This document shows positions 8,529-17,423 of a DNA stretch of 64,000 bases, piece by piece. Origin of the DNA: Patiriisocius sp047731265 (GTDB lineage Bacteria; Bacteroidota; Bacteroidia; Flavobacteriales; Flavobacteriaceae); NCBI RefSeq assembly GCF_047731265.1, contig NZ_CP159835.1:2542001-2606000 (forward strand). The letters are read 5' to 3'. The notes under the pieces are model-generated. The model saw nothing but the letters and a program-made list of their open reading frames with translations. It was not told the origin of the DNA and did no database searches. Made by a program: the position numbers and the translations under genes. Position 1 is the first letter of the stretch, and every line of letters begins with the position of its first letter.

Positions 8529-9752
8529 ATGAATTATATAAAAATTGTCTTTATGCTTTGTTCCGTTTTCTTTTTTCTTAGAGGAAATGCCCAGCAATTA
8601 GAAACTTTAATAGATGAAGGATTGGCAAATAATCCTGAAATTGAAATGTTTAATTTGAAGCATCAAGTTGCTAAAGAAAAAGTAAACGAAGTGAAAACGC
8701 TTCCTAATACTCAAATTGGTGTTGGATACTTTGTTAGCGAGCCTGAAACACGAACAGGAGCACAACGTTTTAAAATATCGGCTAAACAAATGTTGCCTTC
8801 ATTTGGTTCAATAACTGCGAGAGAAAATTATAAAAATTCTTTGGCGGATGCGGTTTTTGAAGATATTGCTATTGCAAAACGAAAATTGGTTGCTTCCATA
8901 TCGCAATCCTATTATAATTTATATGCGCTAAAAGAAAAGCAAACGGTTTTAGATGAAAACATAACATTGCTTGAAACCTACGAAACTTTAGCATTAACAT
9001 CGGTTGAAATTGGTAAAGCATCGGCAGTTGATGTATTGCGTTTACAGATGCGACAAAATGATTTAGAGCAACTTAAACTAGTTTTAGAGCAAGATTATTT
9101 AGGAGAACAAACTGCATTGAATAAATTATTAAATAGAGAAAAAAGCATTGAAGTTACTATTGATAGTAAATTAGTAATGCCTTCTGAAAGTGATCTAATC
9201 AATTCAGAAAATTTAGCATTGCATCCTGAATTATTGAAATATGATAAACTCTATGAATCAGTAGAACAATCAGAATTGCTAAATCGGAAAGAAGCCAATC
9301 CAATGTTTGGTTTTGGGTTAGATTATATCGCAGTTTCAGAAAGACCAAATATGAACTTTAGCGACAACGGGAAAGACATTATAATGCCAATGGCTAGTGT
9401 TTCCATTCCAATTTTTAATAACAAGTACAAATCGAAAACAAAGCAAAACAAGTTATTTCTAGAAGAAATAAACTTTAAAAAACAAGACAAATTAAACCGT
9501 TTAGAAACGGTTCTTGACAAAGCAGTTAAAAAAAGTAATTCAGCGAAAATAAGTTACAATACACAAGCAAAAAACTTAAAACAAGCCAAAGATGCCGAAA
9601 CAATTTTAGTTAAAAGCTACGAAACAGGAACGATAGATTTTAATGATGTTTTAGACATTCAAGAGTTACAATTAAAGTTTCAAATCAATCAAATAGAATC
9701 TATTAAAACCTATTATTTACAAACAACAATTATTAACTATTTAACCAATTAA
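8529..9752 (+). CDS. TolC family outer-membrane efflux protein (CusC-like)
   Basis: The outer-membrane channel of the same efflux system. The ATG at 8529 follows the pump stop codon by one base and opens a signal peptide (MNYIKIVFMLCSVFFFLRGNAQ). The mature part is mostly long amphipathic helices in two related halves, as in OEP/TolC proteins (LETYETLALTSVEIGKAS in the first half, AETILVKSYETGTIDFND in the second). At about 407 residues it fits the family. Tight spacing with the pump means translational coupling is likely. Confidence 0.88.
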   Translation: MNYIKIVFMLCSVFFFLRGNAQQLETLIDEGLANNPEIEMFNLKHQVAKEKVNEVKTLPNTQIGVGYFVSEPETRTGAQRFKISAKQMLPSFGSITARENYKNSLADAVFEDIAIAKRKLVASISQSYYNLYALKEKQTVLDENITLLETYETLALTSVEIGKASAVDVLRLQMRQNDLEQLKLVLEQDYLGEQTALNKLLNREKSIEVTIDSKLVMPSESDLINSENLALHPELLKYDKLYESVEQSELLNRKEANPMFGFGLDYIAVSERPNMNFSDNGKDIIMPMASVSIPIFNNKYKSKTKQNKLFLEEINFKKQDKLNRLETVLDKAVKKSNSAKISYNTQAKNLKQAKDAETILVKSYETGTIDFNDVLDIQELQLKFQINQIESIKTYYLQTTIINYLTN

Positions 9753-9755
9753 ACG

Positions 9756-10478
9756 ATGTATAAATCAGTATATAAAATAGTTATGATGGCAACGGCATTA
9801 ATTGTTTTGTCGTGTCAATCTAACGAAAAGAGAACAATAAAGACAGAAGTAAAATACTCTGGTGCTTTAAGAACAATAATGTCAGGTAATATTCAATCAA
9901 CTATTAGTTTGGATAGCCTATCAAATAAGGAGAATTTGTATGCAATTGGTGCTATAGAAAACTTAAAAGGAGAAATTCAAATTTTCGATAGTAAACCAAG
10001 TAGTAGTTCTGTGGTAAACGATGTAGTTAAAATTGATGATTCTTATGATGTCAATGCTTCATTATTGGTCTATTCACAAGTACAAGAATGGAATACGTTT
10101 CAGACAGATAAAAACCAAACTAAATCGGAATTAGAAACCAAAATTTATGAATTAGCACAATCAAACAATATTGATGTTGATAAACCTTTTCCTTTTCTAA
10201 TTGAGGGAAATGTTTCCTCTTTAGATTGGCACGTCATTAATTGGAAAGATGGAGATATGGTTCATAACCACAAAAAACATAAAGAATCAGGGTTAAATGG
10301 TACGTTAACCAATAGCGAAGTTGTGATTTTAGGGTTCTATTCTACAAAACATAAGGCAATTTTTACACACCATACAACCAATATGCATATGCATTTCAAA
10401 ACTATTGACAATTCTTTAGCAGGACACGTTGATGATGTAGTAATAAGCGAAGTGCAAATTAAATTACCAAAAAAATAA
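9756..10478 (+). CDS. Acetolactate-decarboxylase-like lipoprotein
   Basis: A 240-residue lipoprotein (lipobox IVLSC, Cys20) with the fold signature of alpha-acetolactate decarboxylase. It begins YSGALRTIMSGN and ends with the zinc-site pattern: His211 and His213 in NMHMHF, His224 in GHVDD, and a late glutamate in SEVQI. The real enzyme turns acetolactate into acetoin in the cytosol, so an exported, lipid-anchored copy inside a metal-efflux operon is odd. The conserved His triad may bind copper or zinc, or it may still be catalytic outside the inner membrane. Only three bases separate it from the TolC gene. Confidence 0.7.
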   Translation: MYKSVYKIVMMATALIVLSCQSNEKRTIKTEVKYSGALRTIMSGNIQSTISLDSLSNKENLYAIGAIENLKGEIQIFDSKPSSSSVVNDVVKIDDSYDVNASLLVYSQVQEWNTFQTDKNQTKSELETKIYELAQSNNIDVDKPFPFLIEGNVSSLDWHVINWKDGDMVHNHKKHKESGLNGTLTNSEVVILGFYSTKHKAIFTHHTTNMHMHFKTIDNSLAGHVDDVVISEVQIKLPKK

Positions 10479-10513
10479 TTTCAATTATTTATTAACTATA
10501 AATTCAATTTAAA

Positions 10514-10768
10514 ATGAAAACAGTAAAAACAATTTTAGGAGTTTTAGTATTAGCATTAATGCTAACAACAGTATCGTGTAAAGATGCTAAAAAGGAAGAT
10601 GCAACAACCAAAACAGAACAAGCAGAAAAGAAAGAATACGCTTCTGCTTATGTATGTCCAATGCATTGTGAAGGTAGCGGAAGTGATGCCGAAGGCGAAT
10701 GTCCAACTTGTGGAATGGCTTATGTGAAAAATGAAGACCATAAAGCCAGTGGACACAAACACGATTAA
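10514..10768 (+). CDS. Heavy-metal-binding domain lipoprotein (84 aa)
   Basis: A short lipoprotein (lipobox TVSC at Cys22) whose mature part is a single heavy-metal-binding domain: YVCPMHCEGSGSDAEGECP followed by TCGMAY. This CPMH...CPxCGM pattern is found alone or fused to CusB adaptors and P1B ATPases, and it binds copper or related metals. It ends in a His-rich tail (HKASGHKHD). It probably acts as a periplasmic metal carrier for the pump. A hairpin with a T-run follows directly, which may lower expression of the downstream genes. Confidence 0.82.
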   Translation: MKTVKTILGVLVLALMLTTVSCKDAKKEDATTKTEQAEKKEYASAYVCPMHCEGSGSDAEGECPTCGMAYVKNEDHKASGHKHD

Positions 10769-10773
10769 TACAG

Positions 10774-10806
10774 AATGTGGCAACATTTATTTGATGTTGC
10801 TACATT
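10774..10806 (+). terminator. Hairpin between metal-carrier gene and HMA gene
   Basis: A 13-bp stem (AATGTGGCAACAT pairing with ATGTTGCTACATT, one G:U) with a 7-base loop, followed by TTTATTT. It lies inside the operon, so it may be a partial terminator or an mRNA-stabilising element. Confidence 0.5.
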
Positions 10807-10845
10807 TTATTTACAGTTAATAGTATTGAATTTAAAATTATCAAA

Positions 10846-11586
10846 ATGAAACATACTTATAAAATATCTGGAATGACTTGTGGTAATTGCAAAGCATCTG
10901 TCGAAAAGAGTTTAAACGATTTAGATGAAGTAACTAACGCTGTTGTTATTCTTGAAAAAGAAGAAGCAATAATTACAATGAGTAATCATATTGAGTTAGA
11001 AGCATTCCAAAAAGCATTGCCTTCAAAATATAAAATTGCTGTAAAAGAGCATAAGAATGTTTTCGCTTCTGTGCAATCATCAAACTTTGAAACAGAAGAA
11101 GAAAAAAGTAAGTTACAACAACTTAAACCACTATTATTAATCATCTTTTATATAGCAGCTGCAAGTATATTATTGCATTATAAAAATTGGAGTTGGAGCG
11201 AATTTATGCTGGACTTTATGGGCTTATTTTACATTGTCTTTAGCTTCTTTAAAATGTTAGATTTAAAAGGATTTCCAGATTCATTTAGAATGTATGACCC
11301 TTTAGCAAAACGTATTCCCATATATGGATGGGTTTATCCTTTTATAGAAACTGTTTTAGGTTTAATGTTTTTAATGCGATTTGAAGTGAATATTGCATTA
11401 ATAGTTACACTTATTGTTTTAGGAATAACAACTATTGGAGTAACAAAAACATTGCTAGATAAAAAATCAATAAAATGTGCTTGTTTAGGAACTGCATTAA
11501 AGTTGCCTATGACAGAAGCTACAATTATAGAAAATGCTATTATGATAATAATGGCAATATTAATGCTAATTGGAATTAATTTATAA
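10846..11586 (+). CDS. HMA-domain membrane protein (MauE/DoxX-like)
   Basis: The N-terminus is a 65-residue HMA metal-binding domain with the MTCGNCKASVEKSL motif (Cys12, Cys15), as in copper chaperones. From residue 90 there are about five membrane helices, with a GWVYPFIETVLGLMFL segment and a late CACLG motif, resembling MauE/DoxX-type membrane proteins. The fusion is common in Bacteroidota copper clusters and probably passes Cu(I) across or along the membrane. The spacing to the next gene is three bases. Confidence 0.78.
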   Translation: MKHTYKISGMTCGNCKASVEKSLNDLDEVTNAVVILEKEEAIITMSNHIELEAFQKALPSKYKIAVKEHKNVFASVQSSNFETEEEKSKLQQLKPLLLIIFYIAAASILLHYKNWSWSEFMLDFMGLFYIVFSFFKMLDLKGFPDSFRMYDPLAKRIPIYGWVYPFIETVLGLMFLMRFEVNIALIVTLIVLGITTIGVTKTLLDKKSIKCACLGTALKLPMTEATIIENAIMIIMAILMLIGINL

Positions 11587-11589
11587 AAA

Positions 11590-12180
11590 ATGAGAAATTT
11601 AATAATAGCACTTGTATTGACACTATCAGTTTTGAGTTGCAAAAACGAAACAAAGAAAGATGTTACAAATCAACATAAGAATCATAATAAAACATCTGAT
11701 AAAAAAGAAGTCCCAAAGAAGAAAGTATTAAGCCCACATACATCTGCAATGGAAATGATTGGAGATGCCCATATTCATATTGATTACTCTTCACCAGGAG
11801 TTAGAGGGCGAATTATTTTCGGTGGTTTAGTTGGTTATGATGATGTATGGCAAGCAGGAGCGCATAATGCAACTTGGATAGAAACTAATAAGGATTTAAT
11901 CATAAATGATGAAGTTTTACCTAAAGGAAAGTATGGGTTTTTTACAATTCCATCGAAAAAGGATTGGACAATAATGATTAATAAAAATTGGAATCAACAT
12001 GGAAAAGATGACTATAATGAAAAAGATGATGTGATGCGATTTAAAGTGACACCAACTATTTTAGATAAAATTACAGAGCATTTAGAATATAAAGTAAAAA
12101 AGATTAGTGAAACGGAAGGTACTATTTCTCTTGCTTGGGAAAAGGTAACAATCAACTTTTCTTTTATGATAAATCAATAA
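11590..12180 (+). CDS. DUF2911 domain lipoprotein
   Basis: A lipoprotein of 196 residues (lipobox VLSC, Cys17) followed by a lysine- and histidine-rich linker and a DUF2911 domain. The domain shows the expected phrases SPHTSAMEMIGDAHIHIDY, RGRIIFGGLVGYDDVWQAG and LPKGKYGFFTIPS. The function of DUF2911 is not known; in Bacteroidota it is a common exported domain. Its place between two efflux components suggests that it supports metal handling in the periplasm. Confidence 0.8.
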   Translation: MRNLIIALVLTLSVLSCKNETKKDVTNQHKNHNKTSDKKEVPKKKVLSPHTSAMEMIGDAHIHIDYSSPGVRGRIIFGGLVGYDDVWQAGAHNATWIETNKDLIINDEVLPKGKYGFFTIPSKKDWTIMINKNWNQHGKDDYNEKDDVMRFKVTPTILDKITEHLEYKVKKISETEGTISLAWEKVTINFSFMINQ

Positions 12181-12190
12181 ATTATTTGAG

Positions 12191-13942
12191 ATGAAAAAGA
12201 TTTTAATTTACATCGGAATTTTAGCTGTTGGATTATTATTAGGATGGTTCTTTTTTGGTAATTCAGCCACTAAAGAAACAGCACATAATCATTCTGAAAC
12301 AGCAAAAATGAATCAAAAGTGGACGTGTTCTATGCATCCTCAAATTATGCAACCCGAAGCAGGAGATTGCCCTATTTGTGGAATGGATTTAATTCCTGCC
12401 GAAACGAGCGCAGAAGGATTAAATGCAAACGAATTTAGCCTTACTAAAAACGCTATGGCATTGGCTAATATTCAAACCTCAATTGTCGGTAATAGCACAA
12501 GTAAAGATGCTATCATTAAATTATCAGGAAAGATTGCAGAAAATGAAGAAGCAAACGTTGTGCAAGCAAGTTATTTTTCAGGAAGAATAGAGCGTCTAAA
12601 TATTAGTTCAACAGGAGAAGAAGTACGAAGAGGACAATTATTAGCAACCATTTATTCGCCTGAATTATTTTCGGCACAACAAGAGTTAATTACGGCTTCA
12701 TCATTTAAAGATTCACAGCCTGCATTATATAAGGCGGTTCGTAATAAACTAAAACTTTGGAAAATTTCTGATAGCCAAATCGACCAAATTGAGGCATCAG
12801 GGAAAGTAAAACAAAACTTTCCAATATATGCGACTGTTTCAGGAACAGTATCAGAAAAGTTAGTCGAACAAGGCGACTACGTAAAACAAGGACAAGCATT
12901 ATTAAAAATCACAAACTTAAATACAGTTTGGGCGTTGTTTGATGTTTATGAAAATCAGATTGAGTTGTTTAAAAAAGGGCAGGATATTAGAGTTACTACA
13001 AGTGCTTATCCAAATAAAGAATTTAAAAAGATAGTCGATTTTATAGACCCTACATTTAATTCAGCAACAAGAACCGTTAAACTTCGAGTAGTATTAAATA
13101 ATGCAAATCGTGAGTTTAAAACAGGAATGTTTGTTGAAGGCAATATTAAAAATGCGCTATCTAACAAAGAACAACGTTTAATGATTCCTTCATCTGCAAT
13201 ATTGTGGACAGGAGAACGCTCTGTGGTGTATCTCAAAACAAATCCTGACGAACCAATTTTTGAAATGAAAGAAATTACAATAGGCAAACAATTAGGAGAA
13301 CAATACGAAGTTGTTGATGGTCTTAAAAGTGGAGACGAAATTGTAACAAATGGCACATTTACCGTTGATGCTTCGGCACAACTACAGGGTAAAAAGTCAA
13401 TGATGAATAAAGAAGGTGGAAAAACAACGACTGGACACGAAGCACATCTTGGTATGGAAATATCAAACACAACAGAGAATAAGCGATTAAAAGTATCAAC
13501 CAAATTTCAAGAACAGTTAAAAATAGTTTTCAATAACTATATTAAACTAAAAGATGCTTTAGTTAAAGATGATGCAGAAAATGTAATAAAAGAAGCGAAA
13601 AGCACATTAAACAGTTTAACTAATGTTGACATAAAACTGCTAAAAGATGAAAAAGCACATATCAATTGGAAGGCTTTAGAAAAAGAAATCAAATCTTCGG
13701 TTACTTCTATTTCAGATATATCTAACATAAAAGAGCAAAGAAGTCATTTTAAACACCTTTCTGAGCATTTTATAAGTGCTATTGAAGCTTTTGGAATAAA
13801 CGAAAAGGTTTATAGTCAATTTTGCCCTATGGCAGATAATGATAATGGCGCCTATTGGTTAAGTAGAGAAGAAAAAGTATTGAATCCTTACTTTGGTGAT
13901 GCTATGTTGAAATGTGGTAGTGTTAAGCAGGTAATTGAATAA
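12191..13942 (+). CDS. cusB: CusB-like RND periplasmic adaptor with HMBD and DUF3347
   Basis: The adaptor joining pump and channel. Domain order: signal anchor (residues 1-22); heavy-metal-binding domain at about 44-69 with CSMHP and CPICGMDLIP; membrane-fusion core with the biotinyl-lipoyl halves (SGRIERLNISSTGEEVRRG and TVSGTVSEKLVEQGDYVKQG); beta-barrel; then a DUF3347 domain at about 450-570 ending in QFCPMADNDNGAYWLS. At 583 residues it is longer than E. coli CusB because of the two extra domains. The gene closes the operon and a strong hairpin follows about 50 bp later. Confidence 0.88.
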   Translation: MKKILIYIGILAVGLLLGWFFFGNSATKETAHNHSETAKMNQKWTCSMHPQIMQPEAGDCPICGMDLIPAETSAEGLNANEFSLTKNAMALANIQTSIVGNSTSKDAIIKLSGKIAENEEANVVQASYFSGRIERLNISSTGEEVRRGQLLATIYSPELFSAQQELITASSFKDSQPALYKAVRNKLKLWKISDSQIDQIEASGKVKQNFPIYATVSGTVSEKLVEQGDYVKQGQALLKITNLNTVWALFDVYENQIELFKKGQDIRVTTSAYPNKEFKKIVDFIDPTFNSATRTVKLRVVLNNANREFKTGMFVEGNIKNALSNKEQRLMIPSSAILWTGERSVVYLKTNPDEPIFEMKEITIGKQLGEQYEVVDGLKSGDEIVTNGTFTVDASAQLQGKKSMMNKEGGKTTTGHEAHLGMEISNTTENKRLKVSTKFQEQLKIVFNNYIKLKDALVKDDAENVIKEAKSTLNSLTNVDIKLLKDEKAHINWKALEKEIKSSVTSISDISNIKEQRSHFKHLSEHFISAIEAFGINEKVYSQFCPMADNDNGAYWLSREEKVLNPYFGDAMLKCGSVKQVIE

Positions 13943-13994
13943 ATATACCGTTAAAATTAACAGAATTGTCAACTATCCTGTCAACTCCAAAAAC

Positions 13995-14027
13995 AAATCC
14001 CCGTTATCATTGCGATAACGGGGATTT
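13995..14027. terminator. Bidirectional terminator, originally that of tRNA-Ser
   Basis: A perfect 14-bp stem (AAATCCCCGTTATC / GATAACGGGGATTT) with a 5-base loop and T-runs on both strands. On the plus strand it ends the efflux operon. On the minus strand it abuts the left element junction; removing the element would put it 10 bp beyond the tRNA-Ser 3' end. It was probably a shared terminator before the element inserted. Confidence 0.85.
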
Positions 14028-14029
14028 TT

Positions 14030-14042
14030 GCGGAGAGTAAGG
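14030..14042. repeat. Left attachment site (attL core)
   Basis: GCGGAGAGTAAGG, an exact 13-bp copy of the 3' end of tRNA-Ser at 37736-37748. To its left is chromosomal sequence with the displaced tRNA terminator; to its right is element DNA. Confidence 0.8.
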
Positions 14043-14099
14043 CTCCGACACCCATCTTTAAACATCACTGTTTGCTATACTTTCAAGAGGTTAACTTTT

Positions 14100-14121
14100 T
14101 AGGGTAACTAATAGGGTAACT
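14100..14121 (+). repeat. Left-end pair of TAGGGTAACT repeats
   Basis: Two direct copies of TAGGGTAACT at 14100-14109 and 14112-14121, 12 bp apart and about 60 bp inside the left junction. The same sequence recurs at the right end, which suggests integrase arm-binding sites. Confidence 0.6.
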
Positions 14122-14233
14122 CTTAACTTGTTCTACTCAATTTCAGTGCAAATTAAAAAAAAATATACCCAATAAAGGGTATTATTATATGTATTTAATA
14201 CTTTAATTTTAAACCCACTAAAACTTTATTTTT

Positions 14234-15757
14234 ATGAAATATTATATTTTGATAAGCGCAATGTCATTTTTGATTTTGTCAAGTTGTTCATCACCTAAGT
14301 TATCCAAAAGATATAAGTCTTCCGATAATGTCTGGATTGCTAACAATGTTGTTCAAGATTATGTCACAGTTAATACGAAATCTTATAAAACATTTCCTAA
14401 AAAAGAAGAATTGAAAAAAGATGTGGTAAAAAAAGATGATGATTACAAAACCATTTTTGATTTATCAAAGAATGCACAGAGTGAAATTCTTAAAAAGGTA
14501 AAACTTGAAAATAAAGTAATGACAATATCGAGTCTTACAGAAGAGTTAAATGTTAAACCTAAAAATGGTTCAACCCAATCTACTCCAACTGGTGGTATTG
14601 TAACTTATCAAACTAAATTTCAAAATAATTTAATCAATAAAAATATTGTTTTCAGTGTTTCGCGTGTATTTTCATCATCTGGCGAAAAATTTAAAACAAT
14701 TAACAAAGTTGGTGATAGAATACAATATTTAGATTTAAGTTTAGCGATATCTAACTCTGATAAGCTAAAGTTTATGAATTGGAACAAATTCGAAAATGAT
14801 TATGCAATAGCAGATTTTGGTTCAATAACATCAAGTAAAAGTATTTCTGCTGATATTTCAATAGGATATGAGGCAACAGCAAATCTAGATGCTACAAATA
14901 CTACTGATACTCAAAACGATTCTGGAGGAATAAATACCACCGTTTCTGATTTATCAAATACAAGTGTTAAAGATGGTGAGGGTTATTCAAACACAAATAG
15001 TCAGTCTAACTCAAATACAGAAACATTAAATTATACATTGAAAAAATTGAATAATACTGTTGATAAACTTACTGAATTTTCTAAGATTGCTCCTAGTGCA
15101 AAGTTGTCTGCGACAGATAAACTTGATGAACAAAGACAATTTAAAGCTCAAATACTTAAACTTTCTGGAATTTTAAATGATAATGGATTTGAAATAAAAC
15201 AGGAAGGGTTTGAGGGAATTAATCTTAAAGGAAATACAAGTATTAATGTTGATTTAAAATTTGAAGGTCAATATGATGAGCCTATTACATTTTTAAAATT
15301 CTCGAATTTTTATAAAACAGATAAAACAGGCTCAAAACCAAACACATACAAAAAGTTGAATGTGGTTTATACAAATCTTTTTTATCCAAAATTAACAGAA
15401 GATATCAAAGCTAAAGTGGGTTATAGATATCTATATAGGAGTATACGTGGTGGAGATAAATTTATTCCAGAATATAAACATAAAGTGAAATATTTATTTG
15501 GCGAAATTCCTAATGGCGATGTTAAAAGTGAAGAATTTATTTTAATTAAAAAATCTGATTTTCATCCAATAGTATTTCAAGTAAATAATAATGGTAAAGC
15601 ATTAAAATTAAATGGATTGGTTCTGAACTTTGAAAAAAAAGAACATGCAATTGAATTTGTTAGTTGGTTGATTTTTAGCAATGATAGTGTATTCTACAAA
15701 ACGAATTTAAATATTCAAGATTTAACTAATTTGAAAATTATAGAGAAAGAGTTTTAA
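14234..15757 (+). CDS. Hypothetical lipoprotein (507 aa)
   Basis: A 507-residue exported lipoprotein: signal peptide with lipobox LILSSC (Cys18), then a lysine-rich linker. The middle (about residues 215-265) is Ser/Thr/Asn-rich and low in complexity (SNTNSQSNSNTETLNYTL), like a flexible spacer. The C-terminal half looks globular, with beta-type phrases (INVDLKFEGQYDEPITFLKF). I recognise no family. It is the leftmost gene of the element, transcribed away from the junction, and it stands alone, which is typical of cargo. It may be a surface or adhesion factor, but nothing shows this. Confidence 0.7.
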   Translation: MKYYILISAMSFLILSSCSSPKLSKRYKSSDNVWIANNVVQDYVTVNTKSYKTFPKKEELKKDVVKKDDDYKTIFDLSKNAQSEILKKVKLENKVMTISSLTEELNVKPKNGSTQSTPTGGIVTYQTKFQNNLINKNIVFSVSRVFSSSGEKFKTINKVGDRIQYLDLSLAISNSDKLKFMNWNKFENDYAIADFGSITSSKSISADISIGYEATANLDATNTTDTQNDSGGINTTVSDLSNTSVKDGEGYSNTNSQSNSNTETLNYTLKKLNNTVDKLTEFSKIAPSAKLSATDKLDEQRQFKAQILKLSGILNDNGFEIKQEGFEGINLKGNTSINVDLKFEGQYDEPITFLKFSNFYKTDKTGSKPNTYKKLNVVYTNLFYPKLTEDIKAKVGYRYLYRSIRGGDKFIPEYKHKVKYLFGEIPNGDVKSEEFILIKKSDFHPIVFQVNNNGKALKLNGLVLNFEKKEHAIEFVSWLIFSNDSVFYKTNLNIQDLTNLKIIEKEF

Positions 15758-15912
15758 TTAATTAGAAAAAACCTTTAAGTATTGAGATAAGAACTAATTT
15801 CAATTTGCTTTTAGACTTCAATCTTCAACATTAACTGATAGTTATTATTAAGCTAAAAAATCTTAGAAAACAATTATTTTTATACTTTTGTGTAAATTAA
15901 AATCATAAAAAT

Positions 15913-16059
15913 ATGAGTTTATTAGAAGAAATGTTGAAAAACCAAACAAAGCACAGTGGTCTAAGACTGTGGAGAGGTAAGGGTGGTGACTATTGGAAAA
16001 GTAGTGGCTCAGGTAGAAAAGGAATTACTGAATTTTTCTTTCCGAAAAAGAAAAAGTAA
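15913..16059 (+). CDS. Very small basic protein (48 aa)
   Basis: A 48-residue frame with an ATG at 15913, starting MSLLEEMLKNQTKHSG and ending FFFPKKKK. A good Bacteroidota promoter-like box (TATACTTTTG) lies about 30 bp upstream. The centre is Gly/Ser/Trp-rich (LWRGKGGDYWKSSGSGRKG) and the protein is strongly basic at the end, so binding to nucleic acid or membrane is possible. No family is recognised. Reality is supported by the promoter and by the lack of any overlapping gene, not by homology. Confidence 0.5.
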   Translation: MSLLEEMLKNQTKHSGLRLWRGKGGDYWKSSGSGRKGITEFFFPKKKK

Positions 16060-16203
16060 TAATTTTGATTCTTATCACTAACAAATAACGACAAACTTAC
16101 TTCAAGTTTAAGACGTATAAGCCTTATATATCTGCTTCTCTAAAATTTGCTCTTAAAACAACGAATTTCCTGTAATTAATTGATAATAATAACTAGAACT
16201 TAT

Positions 16204-16356
16204 TCAATTTTCATAATACTTGCCGTTTATAAAAATTACTTTAACATTTATAGAATTACATATATTACTAATTTCTTCATTAGTTAGCTTATTCTCATCC
16301 ATAACTTCAAATTTATGAATGCTCTTATCTTCTTGATGGGTAATTTCTATAATCAT
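16204..16356 (-). CDS. Small protein coupled to serine recombinase (50 aa)
   Basis: A 50-residue acidic protein (MIIEITHQEDKSIHKFEVMD, then NKLTNEEISNICNSIN). Its ATG overlaps the stop of the recombinase in an ATGA arrangement, so it is almost surely translated by coupling. A small partner after a resolvase could be an accessory factor, but no family is recognised. The overlap is the main evidence that it is real. Confidence 0.6.
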   Translation of the reverse strand: MIIEITHQEDKSIHKFEVMDENKLTNEEISNICNSINVKVIFINGKYYEN

Positions 16357-17072
16357 TCCTCACATTTTTTAAATAATCGTTGAACTTGAATAGGATTAAA
16401 CTGTTTACCTCGTCTGGTAGTGTACTGTAACTTATTTAATTTATCAGCTATAGCTTGAAAAGTCATTCCTTCTTTTCTTGCTGAACAGATTATGTCCATA
16501 GCTTGGATATTGTTTTTATTGTTATGTGCATTTTCTTTAATTTTTTCAACGCCTAATTTTTGATACTCACCAAAACCGTTAGGATTACCCAAACGGACTT
16601 TACCATCAATAGGAGTCATAGCTGAACCATCCTTATTGATATATATCCCTTGGTCGATTTTATCTTTTTTCACTCTTAAAGCATCTTTTATCCTTTTGGA
16701 TATAACCTCAGCTTCATGTTCGGCTATAACCGAAAGTAATTGTATTGTTAATTTATTGGCGTTAGGGTTGTCACAACAAATAAATTCAACACCACCATTA
16801 AATAGGGCAGAGGTGAACTCCACATCACGAGCTAGTCTGTCTAGTTTTGCTACTATCAATATAGCTTTATTCGCTTTTGCTAATTCGATAGCTTTATAAA
16901 TCTCAACACGTTTTTTATTTCTTGTCCCCGTTTCAACTTCTGTAAACTCACCGACTAGATTTCCTTTATCACTAACATGATTGGCAACAGCATTTTTCTG
17001 AGCTTGCAAGCCAAGCCCAGAATTTCCTTGTTTTTGGGTTGAGACCCTATAATAAGATACATACTGTTTCAT
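16353..17072 (-). CDS. Serine recombinase / resolvase family protein
   Basis: A site-specific serine recombinase of 239 residues. The N-terminal catalytic domain has the motif YYRVSTQKQ (nucleophile Ser11) followed by LGLQAQKNAV, and the conserved LIVAKLDRLARD with its arginines. After QLLSVIAEHEAEVISKRIKDAL comes a short helix-turn-helix tail (GMTFQAIADKLNKLQYTTRRGKQF). Size fits the small resolvase/invertase class. Its ATG overlaps the stop of the gene before it (TAATG), and its stop overlaps the next ATG, so the three genes form a compact unit. It could resolve dimers, invert a segment or move this sub-module. Confidence 0.9.
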   Translation of the reverse strand: MKQYVSYYRVSTQKQGNSGLGLQAQKNAVANHVSDKGNLVGEFTEVETGTRNKKRVEIYKAIELAKANKAILIVAKLDRLARDVEFTSALFNGGVEFICCDNPNANKLTIQLLSVIAEHEAEVISKRIKDALRVKKDKIDQGIYINKDGSAMTPIDGKVRLGNPNGFGEYQKLGVEKIKENAHNNKNNIQAMDIICSARKEGMTFQAIADKLNKLQYTTRRGKQFNPIQVQRLFKKCEE

Positions 17073-17386
17073 TAGGCTGCGTGTTTTCCTTCTATATAAT
17101 CAATTACATTTATTAGCATGTCACAATATACACCTTCAGTGGTTTTCACAATCTCACGTTTTCTATTAGTGAAAACCACTGTATATGTATCTAGCCAATC
17201 TAATTCAACGGTAACCCAGCCTTTGTGAGTTAAACCATTGACCTGAAAACTTAAACCTCCAGCCCTAGTTTTAGTTTCAGATAAAGCGCAAAAGGATTTA
17301 GCTCCCCATGCCAAAAGAGCACTTCTATCTGAGTATTTGATTTGGTTTAAAATTATTCTTGCGATTTGTTCAGACGTATTTTCCAT
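17072..17386 (-). CDS. Hypothetical protein upstream of serine recombinase (104 aa)
   Basis: A soluble 104-residue protein starting MENTSEQIARIILNQIKYSD. It has a beta-rich centre (GLTHKGWVTVELDWLDTYTVVFTN) and no signal or membrane segment. The last base of its stop region overlaps the recombinase ATG, so the two are made together. I recognise no family. Its promoter faces that of the gene at 17483 across a strong inverted repeat, so it may be part of a controlled switch or a recombination accessory protein. Confidence 0.65.
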   Translation of the reverse strand: MENTSEQIARIILNQIKYSDRSALLAWGAKSFCALSETKTRAGGLSFQVNGLTHKGWVTVELDWLDTYTVVFTNRKREIVKTTEGVYCDMLINVIDYIEGKHAA

Positions 17387-17423
17387 GACTAAGTTTTAAG
17401 TTAATCAAAGATAAACATTTTTA

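Noticed and set aside
14043..14080. Second tRNA-like remnant after attL (GGCTCCGACACCC)
   Set aside because: It has some resemblance to a T arm, but beyond the 13-bp core the match to tRNA-Ser is poor and no tRNA fold results.
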